From: Chrysopilus asiliformis
Taxonomy: Eukaryota; Arthropoda; Insecta; Diptera; Rhagionidae
NCBI GenBank assembly: GCA_964034945.1
Contig: OZ035961.1
Span: 18,677,243 to 18,741,242 of the forward strand
Direction of reading: 5' to 3'
DNA: 64,000 nt
Numbering within the stretch: the stretch's first letter is position 1; each line of letters begins with the position of its first letter. The notes under the pieces were generated by a model that worked only from the letters and a program-made list of their open reading frames with translations, had not been told where the DNA came from and made no database searches. A program made the translations under genes and the position numbers. This document shows, piece after piece, positions 29,891 to 40,700 of this stretch.

Positions 29891-30310
29891 ATACCCGTAT
29901 GGTGAAACCAAAGGGTATACTAACTTTGCCTTACCGTTTGTAACGCCAATATCCCGTCGTCACACACAAAAATGAATTACACCAGTGTGTTTAGAATGAT
30001 ATGTCCGTCCGTCCGTCCGTCTGTCTGTCCGTCTGTCTGTCTGTGGCGCGGATTGCGGGCGTACGGATTGAGCTACAGACTTGAAATTTTGCGCAGACTC
30101 GTTTTTCGTAAAATGCGAGACTAAGTTCGTTAATGGGCAAAAATGGACCATGAGGGGGGGTACCCCCCCATACGAACGAAACCGATTTTTGCGAATATCT
30201 CAAAAACGGTGCATCTTATCACAAAAGTCCAAGAACAAAAGTTTTTTAGGATATGATTCTACATAAAATTCCCATACATCAAAATCCGATTGGAATAAAT
30301 TTTAAAAAAT
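29880..30310 (-). repeat. R1 interspersed repeat, inverted copy
   Basis: Reverse complement of the 3' half of the 18895-19790 copy. Landmarks are TTTTTATACCCGTATGGTG, GAATTACACCAGTGTGTTT, a GTCCGTCCGTCTGTC tract at 30001-30045 and GATTGAGCTACAGACTTG. The tract is much shorter than in the plus copies. Confidence 0.8.
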
Positions 30311-30378
30311 CTTTCTTTGATTCAAGTTTTTATTTCTTTTAAAATGTAATTCAATAATCTTATTGTTCATGGTTATAA

Positions 30379-32202
30379 TCATTTACAGAAGCAAGCTCCT
30401 TTTGTGTTTTTACGTATCCACTTCAAAAATTGATTGACTCTAGCATACACGCCAGGGGCATTTTTCTTAGCGCATCCGTCACCGTAAGAAACCACACCTG
30501 AAATTTTTTCCAATAGAAAAATTTATTTTCAAAATATAAAAAAAAATCTTTGAAACTACCTGCTAAACGGAATTTATGGGTAGATATAACCATTAATGGA
30601 CCACCACTGTCGCCCTAATGAAAAGAGAATCTCTTAAATGACGAAATTTGAACTTTAATTGGAGGAAATACAAACCGAACAACTATCCTTATATCCCTGT
30701 CCTATGTAACCTGCGCATAACATTTTTGTTGTAATGCTAGTTCCATAATCTGTTTTGATGCATTTTGACCTTGGAATGATTGGAACAATAACCTTTCGTA
30801 GAGGTCCTGATGTAGGTCCACCGAAGTAAATAGCGCCCCAACCCGCAACTATTCCCTATAGACATCAAATTATCGGGAAAATAAAAAATTAGAATACCAA
30901 TTTTTAGTTATTGCTAGTTGAAAAAACTTTTTCACATACAAATTAATGAAAATATATGTTCTTACATTTTTGCCTTCGTAACTTTGTCCATCATCTGGCA
31001 GACAAATGGGACTGATGCCACCTTGGAAAGTTAACCGTCTTTTGAGTCGTAATAGAGTAAGATCATTATTATATGTTAATGGATTAAAATCAACACGTTC
31101 AATTTTTTGCTTCACCTGGAATTAGATATTAAAAATTGAATATTGAATTTATCTTGGACAATTAACTTACTTTCATACGAAAAACAAAAGTTTCATGAGC
31201 TTGATACCGATGGAACTCACGGAGTCGAATACTCATTTCAGATATGGGTACTCCATCAGTACAATGCTGTGCTGTAAGGACAAACTTATCCGCAATAACA
31301 CTAGCACCACAGAAAAATTCTTCGTTAACTTCTAGCATTGCCATCCAAGGAAATTCATTTTTCCTTGCAATAACACCATGGACGATTCTACTTCTAAATC
31401 GCACACCACAGGCTAGGAAAAAAAATTAAGAAATATTTTTAAAAACTGCAATTATCAATGGATCTTACTGCATTTTGGACATTTATATCGGCCATCACTA
31501 CTAGTTGTGATTGCGTTAACATCCGTGCCATTCCAATTCGGACTTGGGCTTTCCTCCAAATCGTGTTTTGTTACAAATCCATCACGGATATTATCTGCTG
31601 TACCAAAATCATTAAACCAAATATCATTTTCGTTCTCTTTTTCAACATCTGGGGAAGTTCCATCTACATCTTCATAGTCATAGTCATCTTCCTCGATGAC
31701 TTTTTCCGACGGATCGAATCCTGGTGTTATAAATTGGGAAGTTGATAGAGGATTTACTTGAGCGCGGTTTCCATAAAAAAATGAAATCTAAACACATATG
31801 TAACAAAAAACAAAAAAAAAACGTTTTCATAAATTTGTGGTTATCTTTTCAAGTTTTCGAGCTTCTGATTTTTTTAATAATCATCTGTGATTTTTAAATG
31901 CAAAACATGTCTTCCATAGTGGAATAATTGCATTTGCTACCGTAACTGAAGTATAGTGTAATATTTCTCTACTTTTTTGATAAGTGTAAATTTTTTCGGT
32001 GGAAATCGTGTTAAATCAACAAAAGTCACTTTATTGCACAGGTTAGCAAAATCATAACATACTAGAATTTCACTTTATCGAAAATCTGTCTAATTCAAAA
32101 AAATAATTAGCCCTTTTGAAAAAAAAACAGTCTTACTTGACAAGATACTTGTAAAATTAATCCAGTTAAAAGAGCTAGAAAAACACACCATTCGCGCTGC
32201 AT
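30379..32202 (-). CDS. Trypsin-like serine protease SP6 (RIVHG activation variant)
   Basis: Exons 32202-32137, 31787-31469, 31412-31171, 31115-30966, 30855-30676, 30614-30560, 30497-30379. They total 1131 nt, 376 residues. Signal peptide 1-22 ([20 protein letters not shown]). Acidic propeptide 23-128 contains [12 protein letters not shown] and [17 protein letters not shown], ends CPKC, then TCG. Cleavage predicted at Arg137|Ile138, but the new N-terminus reads IVHG instead of IVGG. Triad His178 (in TAQHC instead of TAAHC), Asp227 ([10 protein letters not shown]), Ser322. Asp before SCS: the usual Gln192 is Ser. SYGDG. C-terminus KGACFCK. Groups with SP7 and SP8 by propeptide motif and the altered residue before His. 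Likely folded; the altered activation pocket makes activity less certain. Confidence 0.9.
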
Positions 32203-33390
32203 TTTTGTGCTTAAAAATGCTAACCCTACGTTACTTAAGAAAAAGTTAGAATGAAATGAGATTTCAGGTGATTCTGCCTGGTCTTTTATGAATTTCAAAA
32301 TCGGAATTCGATTTTAGCATATTGCAAATTTTTTTTGGTTCTTATATTCTATTCTTTTCTATAGGTAAGCCCCCATTTTCTTGATAAAGTTTGAAATTTT
32401 AAACAAAAAATGGTTCCTAAGTTTAGTATATCATTCTCAGACTAGTGGCTCATAGATTTAATTTCGGTTACATTTATTTTTATTTATGTAGGTATGTGTA
32501 CGGCGTGTGTACATTAATCAAATAAAGATAACGGAAAAAAGCATAGAAAATCCAGATTGTTTCAACGTGAGATGTAAGAAAACTGGTTTTAAAATGTAAA
32601 ATGAAACATCTTTTTCGGGGTTACTATACTCATTTATGGACTGAATACAAAAAAAAACACTAGAAATATGTAACGGATAATATATTCTGAGATTTGTATA
32701 TTTTTTGATAAGGTATTTAGTTTCTATCTGAAAAAATAGGGTAAACAGGCAACAACTGAAAACTGACAAAAAAAAACTTGCTTATTGCAATTTCTTGTTT
32801 TTAAGATATAGAAGTGTCTATTTGTTGTTAGATTTAAAAGTACTTTTCATTTTGTTCGCAGAATGTGTAAAAAACGTATACAAGAATATGAAGTTCTTAT
32901 TTTATTTATTTTGAAACAAAGATTTGTGACGATAGCTTTTCATTCATTTGAAATCAATCAAATGAGTATTATTTTTATTCAGTATTCCTTTAATTCAGCA
33001 TTTTATTCAATTCTGGTCGGGTCAGGCGTCCATTTTAAAGTAAAGTATCGTAAAAATTAGCCTATTTTTTTACTGTAAAATATAATTTTTTTTTGGAAAA
33101 AATATTGTTCAGGACTAGATAAACTAACGGTAATAACTATGTAAACTTTCAAAGAAATTAGTTGAGTGGTTATTGAGTAATCGCTGTCACCGATTTTGAA
33201 AATATAGTTATCAGAAAATACTTCGGCAATTTTCTTTCGATCAAATATTTTGATAACTAAAAGTCGAAATGTTGTACTTGAAGAATATACAAAAAAATCG
33301 ATTTCTCCGATAAAAATCGATAAAAAATCGATTGTTGACTCTTCCACAAATGAAGCCTTTAACTTTTTGTTTAGTTTTGGAAATTATTTG

Positions 33391-33620
33391 TTAACCCGTT
33401 CGGTACATGTTTCTTTCTATGGGGGTTAAAAATAATCTCTATACAAATTAATGATGTTTAAGCTATCAGTATTCATTTAAAACAAAAAAAAATTAAAAAT
33501 TTTTATTTTTTACAAATACGTCTACTGTAGTCCAGCTTTTTACTCAAAAAATAAAAATTGGGTCACAAATGCACTTAAAGGTGCACTGAATGAGAATAGT
33601 GTTGAAAATAAGTATTTTCA
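33391..33620 (+). mobile_element. Truncated piggyBac-type MITE (TTAA-CCCGTTCGGTA)
   Basis: Starts TTAACCCGTTCGGTACATG and continues ATGGGGGTTAAAAATAATC. It then follows, in opposite orientation, the complete element at 41080-41377 through AATGCACTTAAAGGTGCACT and GTGTTGAAAATAA, where homology stops before the far terminus. Non-coding. Confidence 0.7.
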
Positions 33621-33724
33621 ACAAAACGTTTAAATAAAACCAAATAAATTGGAACTCATTAATTTTAATATTGTTCATTTTCAAAATACTACTTCTACAA
33701 AAGTGAGAAATTTGCAATTTGTTT

Positions 33725-36352
33725 TTATTTGCAATAGCATGAACCTTTGGTGTTTTTACGGATCCACTTCAAAAATTGGTTGGCTCTAGCATAAACTCCG
33801 GGAGCATTTGGCTGTGCGCATCCAATAGCCCACGATACAACCCCTAGAATTTGAAATGTTACTTTTAAACTTAAATATCTTTATTGATTTTTTACTAAAA
33901 GTAATAATATATAACATCACCCACCTAAAAGTGAGTTGATACCTTTCTAACATGATTAAACCCCATTTAATGAAAACTTCGGTATTTTATTGTAATTTAC
34001 TATACAAAAGTAGTCAGAATCTCAAGACCTAAGTGCTGTAAAAACTTTAAATATTTAGCACAGATCCGTCTATTAACAAAAATTAAATCGTAGTTAAAAA
34101 CGAGAAAAATTGAACCACCTTTTCTCCTCTCCTTCATACAAATGAAAAATATTTGTGCAAGTGTCTCGAAAACGGTTCCATTTTCCAAAAAAGTTGTTAA
34201 GCCAAGATTGTGATTCTAAATAATTCTCCCATATATCAAAATCCAATTGGAACTAATTTTCATAAATTCAATTGGATTGCATCTTTCCAAAAGGGAGGAT
34301 AGCATCTTTCAAACAAAGAAACAAAGCCGCACCAAAATCGGTTAAGGTTGATTGATAATGTAGAACTCGATCTTGCAAATTTTTATTACATACACCCACT
34401 GACATGTTGCGGACTCATAGGACTGAGTCGATGGGTATATGTCCTGGAGAAGTGCGGGCCCCATTCTGATTTCTATGTAAGAACGGCAAAACATAATTTT
34501 TTTCATTAAAAAATGGGGTTAACCACTGACTTTTATTTTCCAACAAGAAACACCTTAAATTTTTGCACCGTAAACAAATCAAACTAAAAACTGATTCGAT
34601 ATATTTTTAAATCAGAATTTATCTAATTAATTAATCTAATAAATCTAATTACCTGCTAATCGAAATTTGCGAGACGAAATCACCATTAACGGGCCTCCAC
34701 TGTCTCCCTAAAAACAATCGAATTTAATATATGTTCTGATAATCATAAAACCAACAATCATACAAAACAATGATCTCGCCCTCCAGTTTTAACATAGCCA
34801 GCGCATAACATTTTTTTTGTGACCTGACGTCCATCCAAAGTGTTTCGACACCTGGTATTGGTTACAATCGGCACAATGACTTTTTTAAGTGGTCCGGGTG
34901 ATGGTCCATTTTCAGATATCGATCCCCAACCTGCTACAATAGCCTACGTAATTTTACAAATTATTTACTGTTAATCCAAAAAAAAAAACATTATAAATAG
35001 TTCTCTTACATTTTTTCCTTCGTAACTCTGTCCATCATCGGGCAGACAAATCGGACGAATGCCACCAGAAAAAGTCAAACGTCTGCGCAATCTGAGTAAG
35101 CTTAAATCATTATTTAATGTCCTAGGATTGTAATCAAGTCGTCCAATAATTTGTGCTACCTGAAAACAAAATCGGCGCAGAAAATTAAGACTCAAAATTT
35201 TGGGTGTTTTGAGATCAAACATCTTGAAAAAAATTGGCGTAACAAAGCAATAACAAGTGGGTCTCGTCCCTTCCATTTACTTATTCTACGTGATGTATTA
35301 TTTTTTAGTAAAAAATTGCGTAAAGGGAAAGTTTTTGACAGTACAACTTATAAACCTGTAAAACTTACACTCATCCGAAATACGTATGTTTCATGTGGTT
35401 GCAAGCGATTGTATTCACGCACTCTTACAGTTAATTGTTTCACCGTTTTTTTATAAGTGCAGTGACGTGCGGTTAGTACAATTCGATCTGCGATAATAGT
35501 TCCTCCACAATAAAATCGCTTATTCAGTTCTACCATTACCATCCACGGGAATTCCAATTTTTTCGTAAAAACGCCTCCAACAATTCGGTTTCGAAATCTT
35601 ATTCCACACGCTAAAAAAAACAATTCCTGTATTCAAAAGAGATAGTTTAATGATATTAGAATAAATCTTACCACACTTCGGGCATCGGTATCTACTGCTC
35701 GGGTCATAAAAGCTATAATTCGAATTTGCAAAATTCTGAGCTTCATCCTTCCGGATATCACTTTGAGTTAGAAGTCCATCCTTGATATTATCTTCATTGC
35801 CATCGTCATCGAACCAAAACTCTTCACCTTTTCCAGCATTTTCGAATACAAATGGTTTAGAAGAGTCGTCTTGATAATCATCGTAATCGTCGTAGTCGTC
35901 CTCCTCTATCACCGGTTCGGAAAGGTTTAATACCGGGGAGACAAATTGGAAGGGAAGTAATCCGCTTGAGAAAACTCCAATATTAGGATCGTTTATTTGT
36001 GGTGTGGGATTTTTCAGTGGCACTAGTAAAATCTGAAAAAAGTGAGCACAATTTATAAACCATTAATAGCAGAAATTTTTTGTTTGACTGCTGTTGGTAT
36101 TTGTTGCCAAACCGAAGTTTTTTTTACAGACGGTTGAAGTTTTTAGAACCGAACGTTTTTTTAATTATTAAAATTCGTTAAAACCAATAAAATCTCACTG
36201 TTAAAAGTCACAAAGAAACTTTTTCAACTTTTTTTTAAATTTTTTATTTATTTTTTAAACAATGTAATAAAAAATTTCCTTACTTGACTGTTAATATTCA
36301 AAATTGATCCCAGTAACGGCACAAGAAATAAACACCACGACACGTGCGACAT
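33725..36352 (-). CDS. Trypsin-like serine protease SP7 (altered substrate pocket)
   Basis: Exons 36352-36284, 36032-35672, 35610-35369, 35159-35010, 34943-34764, 34707-34653, 33843-33725. They total 1176 nt, 391 residues. Signal peptide 1-23 ([20 protein letters not shown]). Propeptide 24-143 is strongly acidic ([34 protein letters not shown]), ends CPKC, then ACG. Activation at Arg152|Ile153 (RNRIVGG). Triad His193 (TARHC), Asp242 ([10 protein letters not shown]), Ser337. Asp189 is kept but the sequence is RDHCF: His at 190 and Phe at 192. SWAIG replaces SWGxG, so Gly216 is Ala. C-terminus KGSCYCK. Nearest relative in the cluster is SP6. Trypsin-like cleavage is probable but with narrowed or shifted specificity (inference). 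Confidence 0.9.
33920..34290 (-). repeat. R1 interspersed repeat, partial inverted copy
   Basis: Minus-strand R1 body: TCTCCTCTCCTTCATACAAA, GTCTCGAAAACGGTTCC, CCCATATATCAAAATCCAATT. No microsatellite. Lies in the last intron of SP7. Confidence 0.55.
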
Positions 36353-37722
36353 TTTCAATTTAAATTAAATTTTTGTTCCTAGCAGTTCAGTTCATTTCTA
36401 AGTTACATCTTATTTTCGAATCTCGTCTTTTATTAACTTCTATTTATTAAATTTTATTTCTTTAGGCAAAAAGAAACTTCTATGTACATACATATATACT
36501 TAAGTAACATAAGTCTTTTTCAGCAATATAAATGCTTGAAAAAAACCCTTTGAGCAACAGGCTACTACAGGTAATGTAATTTTTCACTAACTCGTTTCAT
36601 CTTAGTATTTTTTTTTTGCACAAACACAGAATTATGTTAAGAATAGTTGAATTGTTCTTATACAAATATGTTTTTGCCTGCGGGATTTAGCTGTAGATAC
36701 TGGAAATCTTGAGATTTTTAATAAAATTTCAGTTCTCTTTTACAGAAATAGTTTGACCAAGAAAGTATTAACAGTGGACAGTATATAAAAAAAAATTGGT
36801 GCTTCACCAATGGGTTAAAAGATCCCTCCCCTTTCCATGTTGTCTAACTGACATACAACATCTGCTTAATGATTCGTAGTCATTTGTTGCTGTCCTGATA
36901 AACCATTAATCATCATTAATTAAATTTCATCGAGAAAAATTAAGAACCGGTTGGAATTTAAATATGTCAGCATATAATTATTGTTTGGTTACATAAAAGT
37001 TCAATTCTGCACCTAACAGTTTTCAGGAAGATAAAAGCTAATAAATTTTATTTGCGAAGTAAAAATATCAGTTGTGGTCAACACAAAACTTTCTTCTACA
37101 AAATCTACGACCCTGTGCAATTTACGTTATAGCCCTGTCATATTGTCAACCCCATACAACCTCCCAATAAATTGTTGGTTCATCCAAAAATATCAAAAAC
37201 GTACAAAATTTGAGATAACTTGAGAACGGTAAAAGATATCAATTTACGGTAAATGGCAAAAAGGTAGAAAATTTTAACATCTCCAATTCTTCCTTTAATT
37301 AATTTGTCGAAAAATTAAACCCGTTAATTTTCGAGATAATCGCAAAAAACTGTTTTTTTTTTGGAAATAACGGTCTATCTCGATAACAGGTTGAGATATC
37401 GAGTTATAGCTAAAGACAAAAGTGTGGGAAATTTTATTTTCTCCAAGTTTTGTCATACTTAAGGCCAATAAAAAACCCGTAGTTTGGGAGTAAATCGAGA
37501 AAAACGAAATTGCGATTTTTGAAAAACCGCCATTTTGGATACTTCCGGTTAACGGATTTCCACCAAAAGTTGATAGGATCGTCCCATTTCAGGACCCAAC
37601 ATGCCTATAAAATTTCATGGCGCTAGCTCTATTAGTTTAGAAATAAAAATGAATAAAAACGTCCTAATTTTATTTTTGAACTGATTTACTTTGATTAATT
37701 TGCGACACTGAATACTACATTT
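36353..37722. other. Intergenic region between SP7 and SP8 with an R2 repeat
   Basis: The R2 repeat occupies about 37068-37680 (GTGGTCAACACAAAACTTTC; ACTTCCGGTTAACGGATTTC; ACCAAAAGTTGATAGGATCG). The latter two blocks recur near 41450-41490 inside SP8 intron 1. The rest holds nothing recognisable. Confidence 0.5.
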
Positions 37723-40700
37723 TTATTTACAATAGCAGGAGTCTCTTGTATTTTTTTTAATCCATTTTTTAAATGAAGTGAGTCTCGCATAAACTCCAGG
37801 TGAATTTCGTTTACCGCAGCCAATGCCAAATGAAACTGTACCTGTAAAATAGAAAAATGTTTTAATATTATAAGCATATTTGATTTTCCTTTTTGTAAAA
37901 AATCCAATAGAAACCAATAAAAATATTAAAAAATGTATGTGATTGAGTAAATTTCAAAAATTTAAAATAGAGGAAACTTTTAAAAAAGGATTTTTTTGAT
38001 TTGAAAAGTTTTTACACACTTTAGGCGCCGTTCACATCTGACACAAGTAAACCGGGCCTTAGACGTTAAATGGAGTTTAAAATCACTTGATTGGAAGGTT
38101 TTTTTTTTGTGAAAAAGTTATTTAACTTAATTTTATAGAGATGCTGTGCAGACCATAAGAAAAAATACAAAGGATATAGAAATACCGTACTTTTTCGTTA
38201 ATTCACTGTCATGAAATCCGCACAATGGAATTTACGGACAACAGTGTATACATAACAAATAAAGTTGTTATATAGGGAACGCGGGCCAAAACGGACACCC
38301 GGAAAAACCCGAGCCACCTCTTTATATGAGCCTGGGCAACAGATGGTACAAAAAACGATGTGGCGAAGTATTATAATCCTGCTTCGTTCCTTCGTATGCA
38401 AGGATTTTACGGGATGGAGAGCGTATCGGAAGAAACAAACGGAAGAAACAAACGGAAGAAACAAACGGAAGAAAAACGTCTTTTCTTGTGTCAATTAGAA
38501 GTATTAGTTTTTTTGTGTAGCTATTAAGAGAAAACCGAAAATAAGTGTACTTCATCCAAAACATTTTTTGTTTTAAATTACTATATTGCCTCCATAAAAC
38601 GAAATCGCCAAGGGAAAGTTAGTAATATTTTTAATATGTTATTCATGATAAATGTTTAAAAAACTAAAATTATATGCGTACCTTTATTTTTATAATGAGA
38701 TTTTTCTTAAGGTGCCCATTTTGTCCCGCGGTCGCGCTTCGCGCTAGTGAACATGGAATATATAAAACAGCCGGTTTAACCGGATTGCCCTGTGTCTTCA
38801 AACAGACAAAAAATGGCGGACTACAATGTTTGTGAGGTTATCGAGCGACAAGGTGTGAGTTATTATGTTTTTATTTATTTTCGTAATTCTTAAAAAAAAA
38901 CCTCACAAAAAATTTAATTGATGAGAGAATACTGTACAAATTATATAATAATAGCTTTATATACAATTACCTATGGCTCGAAATCGGTGGCGTTGGATGG
39001 CTACCAAAGGCGCTCCACTATCACCCTAAAAATTAAACACAAATTTCCGTTACATTAATGACGTTTTCGACTGGCAGATTCGGGGCAGATTCAGAGCACG
39101 CTCTACCCCAGTTTAGAGCAAGGTATTTCGAGCAGATCTCGAGTAGATTTCGAGCACCTCTGCTTGGGAGTCGAGCATTTCTCAAAGAACAAGAAGAAGC
39201 ATAAAACAAATTAAAATTAATTTTGATATATTCCCCTTAAGTTGACACTGCACTAATATATTTCTGACCAAATGAAATTCTTCTTCACTAGATGAAGAAG
39301 AATCCAAGAAATCAAAATCATAAATATCTTCCATTTACGATTCCACACGATTTTGTTAGCCTTAACCTCAAAAGAGCAACTCAAATCTGACTACATTAGG
39401 CAGATCACAAAATTGCTCGAAAAATGCTCTTTTAGTGCTCGCATACGGAGTACTTGCGTCACTCGAACACGTAACTCTTTTTCGAGCGATCAAAAAATCT
39501 CAGTCGAACACAAGATCTCAGAGTGAGCAAATTTAGAGCAACTTCAGAGCAAAAAGAGCATGCCAGTCGAAAACGCCATAAGTATTCTTATATTTGCAAC
39601 TAAAATGATAAAAAATTAGCCTTTTAAAATCAACTACCTGACACGCGTCTTTTCCACCTTTTATGATTTTTCCTGCGCACATCATTTTTTTTGTTATCGT
39701 TTTACGGTAAATGGTTCTTCTACAAATCTTGTTTTTCATAACTGGAACAACAACTTTTCGGAGTTTTCCAGCTAATGGGCCATTTTCACGAATTGAACCC
39801 CATCCAGCGACAACCCCCTAAATAGAAAATTACTGTAAAATGTTTCTTTAATCGATGCATCGATTTTTATTTACATTCTTTTTTGAGAAGTCGGTGCCCG
39901 AAATTGGAAGACATACAGGTGCTATGGCACCGGTCAACTTTAATCGCTTTTTAAGTTGCAATAGGGATACGTCATTATTTAGAGACCAATCGTCATAATC
40001 TGGTCGGCTGATAATTTTTCTAACCTAGAAATTGACAATGTTGTTAGTTTAAAAACACTTCACTCTGGTTTCAAGTTTAATGCGTGTACCCTAGCTCTTA
40101 CAACAGCAGAGTCGGAATTTACATTGCGATTGAATTCATTTAATCGGACCCTAATTGCACGGGGAGTTAATCCTATTGTGCAGTGGCGTGCTGTTAAAAT
40201 GTATCTATCGCTAATTACCGAACCCATACAAAAATATCCATTGAAACGTTTCGATTCCAGCATAGCGAGCCATGGAAATTCATTTTTACCGGCAACTACG
40301 CCACCCACAATCCGAGTTCTGTATCTCACACCACATTCTGTATTGGGAATATATAAAATATTGTATTTATTAAAAGACTTGTAGTAACAGTATTGTTAAT
40401 AGCACTTACTGCATCTGGGACACTTTCTTCGTTCTGTAAAATCATCTTCTTCAAATTCATCATCTTCGTCGTCGTTCTCAAGGGAATCTTCGGCCTCTAA
40501 AGCCTGTTCAAATGTCAACAGCCGATCTCGGATATTTTCGTTCATCCCAAAATCATTTATCCAAAAACCTTCACCTGAATAGTTCATACCCGGCATTTGT
40601 GGTAATTCTGTAGTATATTTATGTTTTTCATATAAATTTGTCACATTATTCAAATGAATTACGTGAAGTGGGTATGTTACAATCGGTTTAACTGGGACTT

